A stretch of DNA of 64,000 nucleotides, from positions 1-64,000 of the forward strand of contig NZ_AOLI01000009.1 in NCBI RefSeq assembly GCF_000336955.1. Reading direction: 5' to 3'. Shown here one piece after another: positions 16,831 to 24,583 of the stretch. This stretch comes from Haloferax larsenii JCM 13917. Lineage in GTDB: Archaea > Halobacteriota > Halobacteria > Halobacteriales > Haloferacaceae. The position numbers were made by a program, and so were the translations under genes. Every line of letters starts with the position of its first letter. Within the stretch, counting starts at the first letter, position 1. The notes beneath the pieces are model-generated. The model was given only the letters and a program-made list of their open reading frames with translations. It did not search any database and was not told the DNA's origin.

Positions 16831-18288
16831 ATGGTAACTGACAGATACACGCCGCGGTCGTACGACGACCTCGAACCCGAGACGCGCCCGAGTTTTGCAC
16901 AGGCGCTCGTCCCGGTCGTCGGGCTCGTCTTGTTCCTCGGCATCGGGTCGGCGCTGTTGAAGCTCGACCCTCACATCCCACTCATCTGGAGTATCGCGCT
17001 CGTCGGGCTTCTCGGCCGATACGTCTGGGGCTACTCCTGGGACGACCTCTACGCCGGTATCGACCGCAGTCTCTCGATGGGGCTGCAAGCACTCCTCATC
17101 CTGTTTACTATCTACGGCGTCGTCGCGACGTGGGTCGCCGCGGGGACGATTCCGACGCTGATGGCCTACGGACTCGACCTGCTTTCTCCGCAAGTGTTCC
17201 TCCCGGCGACCGCCCTGCTCGTCGGTGTCGCCACGTTCGCAATCGGGTCGTCGTGGACGGCGGTCGGAACACTCGGCGTCGCCTTCATCGGCATCGGCTC
17301 GGGACTCGGCGTTCCCGAACCGATGACTGCCGGTGCTATCCTCACCGGCGCGTACGCAGGTGACAAGCAGTCGCCGCTCTCGGACACGACGAACCTCGCG
17401 GCGGCCGTCACCAACACCGACCTCTACGACCACATCCGCGCGATGCGGACTGGGACGCTCGTCGCGTTCGGCCTCTCTGTCGCCGGGTTTGCCGTACTCG
17501 GACTGGGCGTTTCCGGTACCATCCCCGCGGGCCAAATCGCCGACATCCAAGCCGCGCTCGCATCCACCTACGACATCACGCTCCTCGCGTTCCTCCCGCT
17601 CGTCGTCACGTTCGGCCTCGCCGCCGCCGGTTTCCCCGCACTGACTGTCCTTCTCGCGGGGGCGTTCGCAGGTGCCTTCACGAGCATTCTCGTGCAGGGC
17701 GCGTCCTTCGTCGACGCGTGGCAGGTCTTCATGAGCGGAACGTCCCCGGAAACGGGCTCTGAACTCGTCAACAGCCTGCTCGCGTCCGGCGGTGTCTCCG
17801 GGTCCGCGTGGACAATCGCCATCGTCGTCGCAGCACTGACGCTCGGCGGCCTCCTCGAACAGACGGGCGTCCTCGCCGTCCTCGCCCACCGCCTCGAACA
17901 GGGCGTGAAAAACACCGGGTCGCTGGTGGCTGCGACCGGTGTCTCCGCAATCCTGACCAACGCGCTGACCGCTCAACAGTACATGAGCATCGTCGTCCCC
18001 GGCATGACGCTCCGCAACACCTACGACGAGTTCGGACTCGACAACTCGGACCTCTCGCAGGCAATCGAATCCGCCGGGACGCCGACCGGCGCGCTGTTCC
18101 CGTGGCACGCTGGTGGCGCGTACATGTCCGGCGTTCTCGGGGTTGCGACGCTCTCGTACGCACCGTACTACCTGTTCGGCTACCTCTCGCCGCTCGTGTT
18201 GTTCGCCTTCGTCGTCGCGGGTGTCGGGTTCGCTGGGGATGCCTCACCGCAGTCCGAGCACCCGTCGGCGAGCCCTGCGGACGACTGA
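16831..18288 (+). CDS. nhaC: Na+/H+ antiporter, NhaC family
   Basis: 485 residues from ATG 16831, about eleven to twelve membrane helices. NhaC landmarks include SSWTAVGTLGVAFIGIG, GAYAGDKQSPLSDTTNLAAA and a late TPTGALFPWHAGGAY. It exchanges Na+ for H+ across the membrane, a central task for a halophile. It is monocistronic, with an AT-rich promoter region containing direct repeats upstream and a 23-base tandem repeat directly after the stop. Confidence 0.94.
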   Translation: MVTDRYTPRSYDDLEPETRPSFAQALVPVVGLVLFLGIGSALLKLDPHIPLIWSIALVGLLGRYVWGYSWDDLYAGIDRSLSMGLQALLILFTIYGVVATWVAAGTIPTLMAYGLDLLSPQVFLPATALLVGVATFAIGSSWTAVGTLGVAFIGIGSGLGVPEPMTAGAILTGAYAGDKQSPLSDTTNLAAAVTNTDLYDHIRAMRTGTLVAFGLSVAGFAVLGLGVSGTIPAGQIADIQAALASTYDITLLAFLPLVVTFGLAAAGFPALTVLLAGAFAGAFTSILVQGASFVDAWQVFMSGTSPETGSELVNSLLASGGVSGSAWTIAIVVAALTLGGLLEQTGVLAVLAHRLEQGVKNTGSLVAATGVSAILTNALTAQQYMSIVVPGMTLRNTYDEFGLDNSDLSQAIESAGTPTGALFPWHAGGAYMSGVLGVATLSYAPYYLFGYLSPLVLFAFVVAGVGFAGDASPQSEHPSASPADD

Positions 18289-18343
18289 GTAGCGAACGGT
18301 CGTCGAACCGAGTAGCGAACGGTCGTCGAACCGAGTAGCGAAC
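18287..18343. repeat. 23-base tandem repeat after nhaC (2 copies plus 11 bases)
   Basis: The unit GAGTAGCGAACGGTCGTCGA + ACC occurs at 18287-18309 and 18310-18332 without mismatch, followed by the first 11 bases again at 18333-18343. The first copy begins inside the nhaC stop region (TGA 18286-18288). Probably a slippage duplication. The copy number may vary between strains. No terminator-like T-run is inside it. Confidence 0.9.
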
Positions 18344-18532
18344 TTCCATCGAGCGATAGTTTCCGTGGGCACACGATATTGGACAGGCATCCTCAAATCG
18401 ACTTGATAAACGACCAAGAGAGCGGTGGCGGTGCTCCGCGCCGCCACAGACTGTTATCAAAATAGATGATTCCCCCGAAAAGTATTACTGCTGGATGTCC
18501 GGAACTTCGAAGCAGCCACGCGGCGACTAGTC

Positions 18533-19927
18533 ATGGACACTCCTAAAGAGCGCCAGATACACTTCGACCAAGCCCAGGAGATTGCCGACATCGGGAGTTG
18601 GCACCTGGACCTCCGTGAAGATTCACTTCACTGGTCGAAGAACTGCTATCGAATCTTCGGGGTTCCCCAGAACGTGTCGATGACGTTCGAGCGGTTTCTG
18701 AGTCGAGTCCATCCCGACGACCGAAGCGAGGTCGAAGCGGAGTGGAACGCCGCCCTCGACGGAGACCCGTACGATATCGAACATCGAATCGTGGTCGACG
18801 GCGAGACGAGGTGGGTCCGCGAACGGGGGGAACTAGAGTACGATTCCACCGGCGAGCCAGTACGCGCTATCGGCGTCGTCATGGACATCACCACCCGGAA
18901 AGCCCGCGAACGAGAGATACAAGTACGGAAGCGCCGGTATCAATCACTCTTTAACAGCATCCGAGACACCATTCTCGTCGCCGACGCCGACCGGACAATC
19001 GTCGACGGCAACCCCGCGTTCACCGACCTCTTCGGGTACGAACTCGACGATGTACTCGGGGAGTCAGTTCGAGTCATCTACGCGAGCGAGGCGGAGTTCC
19101 GCGAGGTCGGTCAGCGACTCGCGGAAAACTCTGACAAGCACATCACTGTCACGGCACAGTGCCAGAAGCGCTCCGGGCAGGTGTTCCCGGCCGAGATGAC
19201 TATCGTCAGACGCAACGACACTGACGGGACGACACTCGGGTTCGTCGGCGTCATTCGAGACGTCTCGGAACGCGAGGACCGACTCCAGCAGATGAAAGTC
19301 ATCGACCGCGTCCTTCGACACAACCTGCGGAACGACCTGAATCTCGTTCAAGGCTCCGCCGAGATGATTCTCGAATCGTCGGCGGAGTGTCCCGACTGCA
19401 ACGCCCAGACGATTCTCGACACGAGTCGGCGACTGCTCGATACGGCACAGAAGTGGCGTCGAATCACGACGTTCCTCGCGGACCCGCCGGCGGACGACGT
19501 CATCGACGTCGGGTCCGTCGTGGACTCGGTCGTCTCTCGGGTTCGACAACGACACCCCAATGCGACCGTCACGGCCGACCAACCAGACGACTGTCGTGTC
19601 GATGCGACACAGGCCATCGGAGAAGCCATCGAGGAACTCCTCGAAAATGCGGTCGTCCACTCGGGACAGACGGCGGCGAACGTGGCACTCCTCGTGAGCC
19701 ACAGAGACGCAGTCGTCGAGATTCGTGTCGTCGACGACGGCCCGCGAATCCCCGAGATGGAGCGGAAGGTACTGACGCGAGAAGAGGAGATAGAGCCACT
19801 GTACCACGGGAGCGGACTCGGGCTGTGGCTGGTCAATTTAATCGTTCGACAGTCGGGCGGGATGTTAGAGTTCGACGAAAACGAACCGCAGGGGAACATC
19901 GTGACCATCTTGCTCCCAACCGTCTGA
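18533..19927 (+). CDS. Sensor histidine kinase with two PAS domains
   Basis: 464 residues from ATG 18533, no membrane helices, so a soluble cytoplasmic sensor. A PAS/PAC unit (about 15-125, ending VVMDITTRKARERE) is followed by a second (about 130-250, ending GVIRDVSEREDRL), then the phosphoacceptor helix LRHNLRND with His263, and an HATPase domain (ENAVVHS N-box, VVDDGP G1, GSGLGLWL G2). CPDC (about residues 287-290) follows the phosphoacceptor helix. No response regulator is adjacent, as is usual for haloarchaeal orphan kinases. Confidence 0.94.
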   Translation: MDTPKERQIHFDQAQEIADIGSWHLDLREDSLHWSKNCYRIFGVPQNVSMTFERFLSRVHPDDRSEVEAEWNAALDGDPYDIEHRIVVDGETRWVRERGELEYDSTGEPVRAIGVVMDITTRKAREREIQVRKRRYQSLFNSIRDTILVADADRTIVDGNPAFTDLFGYELDDVLGESVRVIYASEAEFREVGQRLAENSDKHITVTAQCQKRSGQVFPAEMTIVRRNDTDGTTLGFVGVIRDVSEREDRLQQMKVIDRVLRHNLRNDLNLVQGSAEMILESSAECPDCNAQTILDTSRRLLDTAQKWRRITTFLADPPADDVIDVGSVVDSVVSRVRQRHPNATVTADQPDDCRVDATQAIGEAIEELLENAVVHSGQTAANVALLVSHRDAVVEIRVVDDGPRIPEMERKVLTREEEIEPLYHGSGLGLWLVNLIVRQSGGMLEFDENEPQGNIVTILLPTV

Positions 19928-19962
19928 ACAGCGTTCGAGCAGTCAGAGGGGCGGTCTGGAGA

Positions 19963-20490
19963 CTATTCGACTGCCGCGCGGAGCGCCCGAACTTCTTCGA
20001 GCACGGCAGTCCACTGTTCGACCGTCCCCGGAATCTCGTCGCGGTCGAGGTGTCGGTCGATTTCGGCTCGGACCTCGTGTGGGTCGTTGACCTTCTGGAA
20101 GCGAATCGCGCCACCACCGGCCGCTTCGGCCGAGATAGTGCCGTAGCCAAACAGCGACCCGGTGATGTCCTGGGACAGCATGCTGTTTTGGATGCGGTCG
20201 AGCGAGACGCGCCGGACGTTCCGGGAGAGGACGCCCGTCTTCTTGTAGAGGGCTTCAGTGGTGACGACGTAGCGAGTGTTGACCACCCGGAGGTACGACC
20301 AGACCGGCGCGACGACTCCGAGGACGCCGACCAGAGCGAAGAGCGGTTGGTTCACCTGCACGGCGACGAGGGCAGCGCCTGCGAGGATGACCACGGCGGC
20401 GACGACCGCGGGGATGACTGTCTGGATGCGCGGGCGGCCATCCCAAACGACGGCCTCGTCCGTCTCGCCGAGCCACTCGATGTCGCTCAT
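19963..20490 (-). CDS. Membrane protein with bacterial PH-like domain (bPH2/DUF304)
   Basis: 175 residues from ATG 20490. Two helices (TVIPAVVAAVVILAGAALVAV and FALVGVLGVVAPVWSYL) are followed by a bPH2 domain with NTRYVVTTEALYKKTGVL, RVSLDRIQNS and LFGYGTISAEAAGG. These proteins sit at the membrane and are thought to organise lipids or protein complexes. ATG overlaps the stop of the paralogous upstream gene by four bases; the two likely form a heteromer, as with YdbS/YdbT pairs. Confidence 0.88.
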   Translation of the reverse strand: MSDIEWLGETDEAVVWDGRPRIQTVIPAVVAAVVILAGAALVAVQVNQPLFALVGVLGVVAPVWSYLRVVNTRYVVTTEALYKKTGVLSRNVRRVSLDRIQNSMLSQDITGSLFGYGTISAEAAGGGAIRFQKVNDPHEVRAEIDRHLDRDEIPGTVEQWTAVLEEVRALRAAVE

Positions 20491-21251
20491 CGGTCGTCAG
20501 TCACCGACGCGTCGAACTCGAATTCGGTCGGCTCCAGTGGGTCCGGTGAGCTTCCGGTCTGGTCCGAGTTCGAATCAGGCTGGCCCGTGTTCGAATCGGG
20601 TGGTGAGTTGGGTGCCGAATCAGACGTCGAGTCGGATGTCGAGTCTGACGTCAGGTCGAAATCGTGCTCGCCCGTTTCGGTCGGTGACGTACCGGATGAG
20701 GTGCCCATCGCGTGGCTGGCGTCGCCCTCGACCGACTGGCTGGCGTCGCCTTCGATTGCTTCTCGAATTGCACGGAGTTCGGTGACGATGTCGTCGAGAA
20801 CGGCTTCTTTCCCCTTCGAACCGGCGTCGCCGCTCCGACCGCGCTTGAGTCGCTCGTTGACCAGACTCTGTAGCGACTGCGGTTCGGCCACGTTCTGGAA
20901 ACTCATCTCCACGCCGCTTCCGCCGGCGGTGCTGATATCGACGGTTCCGTAGCCGAACTGCGCGCCGAAGAACGTCTGGCTGTAGGACGTATCCTGGACT
21001 TTGTCGAATTCGATGCGCTGGACGCTCCGAGAGAGGACGCCCGTCTTCTTGTAGAGCGCCTCGGTTGTGACGACGTAGTTCGTATTCTTGAACGAGAGAT
21101 ACGACCCCACGAGAAGCGGGATACCGATGATAACCAGCGAGAGTGGCACACCCACGATAAGCGCGGGGACGAGACTGTACGGATGCGGTGTGTCCGCCCA
21201 GAGGACTTCCTCCTCCTCGTCGAGGGTCAGCCAATCGAATTCTGTCTCCAT
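20487..21251 (-). CDS. Membrane PH-like domain protein, paralog with long acidic tail
   Basis: 254 residues from ATG 21251. Same architecture as its downstream paralog: two helices, then NTNYVVTTEALYKKTGVL, RIEFDKVQDTSYSQ, and FGYGTVDISTAGG. It has an extra C-terminal tail of about 100 residues made of Ser, Asp, Thr, Pro and Glu with short repeats (DSTSDSTSDS), likely disordered. It is the first gene of the pair. A tandem duplication followed by tail divergence is the simple explanation. Confidence 0.87.
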   Translation of the reverse strand: METEFDWLTLDEEEEVLWADTPHPYSLVPALIVGVPLSLVIIGIPLLVGSYLSFKNTNYVVTTEALYKKTGVLSRSVQRIEFDKVQDTSYSQTFFGAQFGYGTVDISTAGGSGVEMSFQNVAEPQSLQSLVNERLKRGRSGDAGSKGKEAVLDDIVTELRAIREAIEGDASQSVEGDASHAMGTSSGTSPTETGEHDFDLTSDSTSDSTSDSAPNSPPDSNTGQPDSNSDQTGSSPDPLEPTEFEFDASVTDDR

Positions 21252-21418
21252 AGTTGAAACGTTTCTCGCAGGAGATGGATAGGTTTTCCGCAGGCCGCTC
21301 GGGGGGGTGTGGACACAGCTATGCCAACATATGACATTCTCGAAAGAAACAATTAGTTATCACTACGCGCCCGCTTGCTTGGGTAAACCATTTCAATGAT
21401 GCCTGCAACGGAGTGGCC

Positions 21419-21904
21419 ATGGACAAGCGGTCACTGCTCGACCTGCTGCGTCGCGATGCTCGCGAGAGTGTAGACGACATTGCCCGACAACTGGGCGCAG
21501 ACGCCGAGGCAGTGGCAGCAGCGCTCGACGAACTCGAAGCCGACGGGGTCGTCCGGGGCTACCAGGCCGTCGTGGACTGGGACCGCGTCGCGGACGAGCA
21601 CGTCCGCGCGCAAGTCGAAGTCGACGTCGAACTCGACCGCGAGACGGGATACGAAGAGATTGCGACCCGAATCGCGCGATTCCCCGAAGTCGCCACGCTC
21701 AGACTCGTCTCCGGCGACTACGACTTCTTCATCGAGGTCGAAGGCGAGTCGATGCACGACGTGTCGAACTTCGTCTCCGAGCGCATCGCCCCCATCCCGG
21801 AAGTCACCAAGACGGTGACGCACTTCGTGATGGACTCCTACAAGGAGGAGGGCATCGAACTCGGTGACGGCGACGACGACGACCGTCTCTCAGTGTCACC
21901 ATGA
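21419..21904 (+). CDS. Lrp/AsnC-family transcriptional regulator
   Basis: 161 residues from ATG 21419 (GTG 21413 in frame is an alternative). N-terminal winged-helix (LLDLLRRDARESVDDIARQLG) and a C-terminal RAM/AsnC domain with TLRLVSGDYDFFIEVEG. The last residues are acidic. Its TGA overlaps the ATG of the aminotransferase (21901-21904), so it probably senses an amino acid handled by that enzyme and controls its own operon. Confidence 0.92.
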   Translation: MDKRSLLDLLRRDARESVDDIARQLGADAEAVAAALDELEADGVVRGYQAVVDWDRVADEHVRAQVEVDVELDRETGYEEIATRIARFPEVATLRLVSGDYDFFIEVEGESMHDVSNFVSERIAPIPEVTKTVTHFVMDSYKEEGIELGDGDDDDRLSVSP

Positions 21905-23055
21905 CGTTCGGCGACCACCTCTCGGAGCGCGTCGAACAGGTGCCACCGTCTGGAATCCGGCGGTTCTTCGAACTCGCCGAGGAAGTAGACGACGTCATCT
22001 CTCTCGGTGTCGGCGAACCGGACTTCTCGGCCCCGTGGGCCGCCCGAACTGCGGCCATCGACTCGCTCGAACGCGGCAAAACCTCGTACACGTCCAACCG
22101 TGGGATGCGCGAACTCCGTGAAGCCATCTCGGAGCGCGTCACTCGCTACGGACAGGAGTACGACCCCGAAGACGAGATTATCGTCACGACCGGTGCGAGC
22201 GAAGCGGTCGACCTCGCCTTCCGGGCGTTCGTCGACCAGGGCGACGTCGTCGCCATCCCACAACCGTCGTACATCTCGTACACGCCGGGGGCACTCTTCG
22301 CCGGTGGCGAGCCACTTCCGGTGCCGACCCACGCGGAAGACGAGTTCAAACTGACGCCCGAGGCGCTGGAAGCCGCCGGTGCCGACGAGGCCGACGTGTT
22401 GGTGCTCTGCTATCCGAACAACCCGACCGGCGCGGTGATGACCGACGACGAACTGGCCGACGTCGCCGAGTTCGTCCGGGAACACGACCTCATCGTCCTC
22501 TCGGACGAAATCTACGCCGACCTCCGGTACGAAGACGACCACGCCTCCATCGCGACCCACCCGGGCATGCGCGAGCGAACCATCGTGTTCAACGGCTTTT
22601 CGAAGGCGTACGCGATGACCGGCCTGCGTCTCGGGTACGCCATGGGACCGCCGGAGGCTATCGACGCGATGAACAAGGTCCACCAGTACGCGATGCTGTC
22701 GGCTCCGACGACCGCGCAGTACGCCGCGCTCGAAGCGTTGCGGTCCTGTGACGACGCCGTCGAGGAGATGGTAAGCGAGTACGACCGCCGCCGCCGGTTC
22801 GTTCTCGCCCGGTTCGAAGAGATGGGCATGGACTGCTTCGAAGCGAAAGGCGCGTTCTACGTCTTCCCCGAGGTTCCCGACGGCGACGACGAAGCGTTCG
22901 CCGAAGGTCTCCTCGAAGAGCAGAACGTCGCCCTCGTGCCGGGGAGCGTCTTCGGCTCCGGCGGTGAGGGCCATCTCCGCGTCTCCTACGCGACGAGCAT
23001 GAAGGAACTTCGCGTGGCGATGAACCGCATCGAGGCGTACGTCACAGGCACATAG
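21901..23055 (+). CDS. PLP-dependent class I/II aminotransferase
   Basis: 384 residues. Fold-type I aminotransferase with GVGEPDFSAP, CYPNNPTGAVM, the Asp-containing LSDEIYADLRY and the PLP-lysine segment NGFSKAYAMTGLRLGYAMG, with the Arg near the C-terminus (LRVSYATS). Likely acts on aspartate or aromatic amino acids with 2-oxoglutarate; specificity cannot be decided by eye. Coupled to the Lrp-type regulator by a four-base overlap. Confidence 0.93.
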   Translation: MTFGDHLSERVEQVPPSGIRRFFELAEEVDDVISLGVGEPDFSAPWAARTAAIDSLERGKTSYTSNRGMRELREAISERVTRYGQEYDPEDEIIVTTGASEAVDLAFRAFVDQGDVVAIPQPSYISYTPGALFAGGEPLPVPTHAEDEFKLTPEALEAAGADEADVLVLCYPNNPTGAVMTDDELADVAEFVREHDLIVLSDEIYADLRYEDDHASIATHPGMRERTIVFNGFSKAYAMTGLRLGYAMGPPEAIDAMNKVHQYAMLSAPTTAQYAALEALRSCDDAVEEMVSEYDRRRRFVLARFEEMGMDCFEAKGAFYVFPEVPDGDDEAFAEGLLEEQNVALVPGSVFGSGGEGHLRVSYATSMKELRVAMNRIEAYVTGT

Positions 23056-23175
23056 TCGGGACGTACGTCACAGATATCTCATCGAGGCCGCCGTTACAGA
23101 GTCTAACTCGGCTTCGGCATCCGATAATTCCTCGTGTGCGAAGGGTTGACACTCTTCGGGCACGTACGTTCTGGT

Positions 23176-23604
23176 ATGTACGACGAGATACTGCTTCCAG
23201 TCGATGGGAGTCCTGCGTCTGAGCAAGCGATTCCTCACGTGTTCGGCTTCGCAGAGATGTACGACGCGACCGTCCACGTGCTATTCGTCGCAGACACCGA
23301 ACACGACGGCGTGGGCGGCATCGTTGGCGGCGAAGTCCTCGCAGGACTCGAAAATGAAGGTCAGAAACTCGTCGATGGCATCGTCAATCGAGCACACGAA
23401 CGCGACATCGACGCGGTGGGTGTCGTCGAGAGGGGGTCGCCACACGAGACGATACTTGAGTACGCCACCGACCACGACATCGACGTCATCGTGATGGCCA
23501 CCCACGGACGGACGGGTATCGAACGTGTATTGCTCGGAAGCGTGACCGAACGTGTCGTCAGACAAGCATCTGTGCCGGTGTTGACGGTCCGGGAAGCGAC
23601 GTAA
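23176..23604 (+). CDS. Universal stress protein (UspA family)
   Basis: 142 residues. The frame is open from 23134, but the family N-terminus MYDEILLPVDGSPASEQA fixes ATG 23176. The ATP-binding motif MATHGRTGIERVLLGSVTERV (shown by its G-x2-G-x9-GS(T) spacing) is near the C-terminus. Cytoplasmic; likely binds ATP and helps in stress survival. Monocistronic. Confidence 0.93.
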   Translation: MYDEILLPVDGSPASEQAIPHVFGFAEMYDATVHVLFVADTEHDGVGGIVGGEVLAGLENEGQKLVDGIVNRAHERDIDAVGVVERGSPHETILEYATDHDIDVIVMATHGRTGIERVLLGSVTERVVRQASVPVLTVREAT

Positions 23605-23790
23605 ACGACGTAGGCGACGGACACAGGAGAAGCGACAGTACCCGAAGGAAAACGCGAGACTCTCGTCGTACTATCGGTCTGGGAACTCAGCGGTCACACT
23701 ATCGTGGGTCGTGGGCAATGTTAGCGTGCTTGAGTCGCTGCAATAATTGTGTTAGTTGCCACCATTGTTCGAGAGACCAACACGCAAAGT

Positions 23791-23800
23791 ATTATTAAAT
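23791..23800 (+). promoter_or_regulatory. TATA-like promoter of the RecA-like/CHAT cluster
   Basis: ATTATTAAAT ends 23 bases before ATG 23823, giving about 26 bases from the TATA centre to the start codon, as expected for leaderless haloarchaeal transcripts. The preceding 23605-23790 shows no gene. Confidence 0.6.
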
Positions 23801-23822
23801 ATGGTTTCGTCAACCAACATGA

Positions 23823-24533
23823 ATGGCGTCGGGAGGAAATACGGAGACGACTATCGCCGACAAGAAGTCCGAGTTCCAACTCGGGTTAGAAGCACTCAAA
23901 CAACGCGGAAGTGCACTTCTTGTCGTTGGTTCCGTCCCGACTGAACTGTACGCGAGGGCCTCGAAACAGATGCTCGGGGCCCCCGACGAGTCGCGACGCC
24001 GTCTCCTCGTGTTGAACAGTACGACATCGGTGGTGAATCGTCTCGACCCGTCCATCGAACGCTCTACAGAGTGTACCCGGACGATTCGGTATACGGCACT
24101 CGCTCGCGGGACAGCCGCAGCCACCCCGCACGAACCGTCGCTAATCTCTGATTCCTGTGAACGGCACGTCACTGGCGAGATGGGCCAACTCGGTGCCGAG
24201 ATTACGACAGACATCACGGAATTCGACAGACTCGCAAACGGCCTCGACCCGGCCGAACTTCGCGTCGCATTCGACTGCCTTCCAACACTGCTCGAAGAAT
24301 ACGACAAAGAGCACGTCTTTCGGTTCTTGCACGTGCTGACGACGCACGTTCGTTCGAGAAAGGGGATGATTCACGTGTGGTCCCCCGGCAAACGAGACGA
24401 CGTGGTCAACAGAACACTGGAACCGCTTTTCGACGCTGTCGTCGAGCTAACCGTCGATGGGACCGAAGCCAAGCAGCGGTGGCACCTCAACACCGTCGAC
24501 GTATCGTCCGGCTGGTTCGTCCTCGAACCCTGA
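23823..24533 (+). CDS. RecA/KaiC-like signalling protein, DUF7504-like
   Basis: 236 residues from ATG 23823. A hydrophobic strand LLVVGSVPTELYARASKQML stands where a Walker A would be, without an intact GxxxxGKT/S. Later, LRVAFDCLPTLLEEYDKEHV and FRFLHVLTTHVRSRKGMIHVW match the Walker B-like region and helix of a haloarchaeal KaiC/RecA-related family (I think DUF7504). Probably an inactive or non-hydrolysing nucleotide-binding-fold protein. It is followed after 50 bases by the CHAT-like gene on the same strand and is near a HalX regulator, so a signalling role beside the protease is inferred. Confidence 0.72.
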   Translation: MASGGNTETTIADKKSEFQLGLEALKQRGSALLVVGSVPTELYARASKQMLGAPDESRRRLLVLNSTTSVVNRLDPSIERSTECTRTIRYTALARGTAAATPHEPSLISDSCERHVTGEMGQLGAEITTDITEFDRLANGLDPAELRVAFDCLPTLLEEYDKEHVFRFLHVLTTHVRSRKGMIHVWSPGKRDDVVNRTLEPLFDAVVELTVDGTEAKQRWHLNTVDVSSGWFVLEP

Positions 24534-24583
24534 AACTCGCCCTACCAATACGCTTTTCACTCGAATCACGACATATACTAACA

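Noticed and set aside
16801-18108. 435-codon minus-strand frame opposite nhaC
   Set aside because: Arg/Asp/Glu-rich shadow of a membrane protein gene; NhaC motifs on the plus strand are decisive.
19387-20952. 521-codon frame crossing the histidine kinase end and the PH-domain genes
   Set aside because: Covers genes on both strands in the wrong frame and has an Arg/Ser-rich low-complexity product.
23605-23790. Possible tRNA or small RNA in the gap before the RecA-like gene
   Set aside because: No cloverleaf, no T-loop and no box motifs found by eye; only a promoter is supported.
24377-24583. Longer N-terminus for the CHAT-like protein
   Set aside because: It would overlap the previous gene, and its residues are Arg-rich shadow sequence; ATG 24584 after the stop is preferred.
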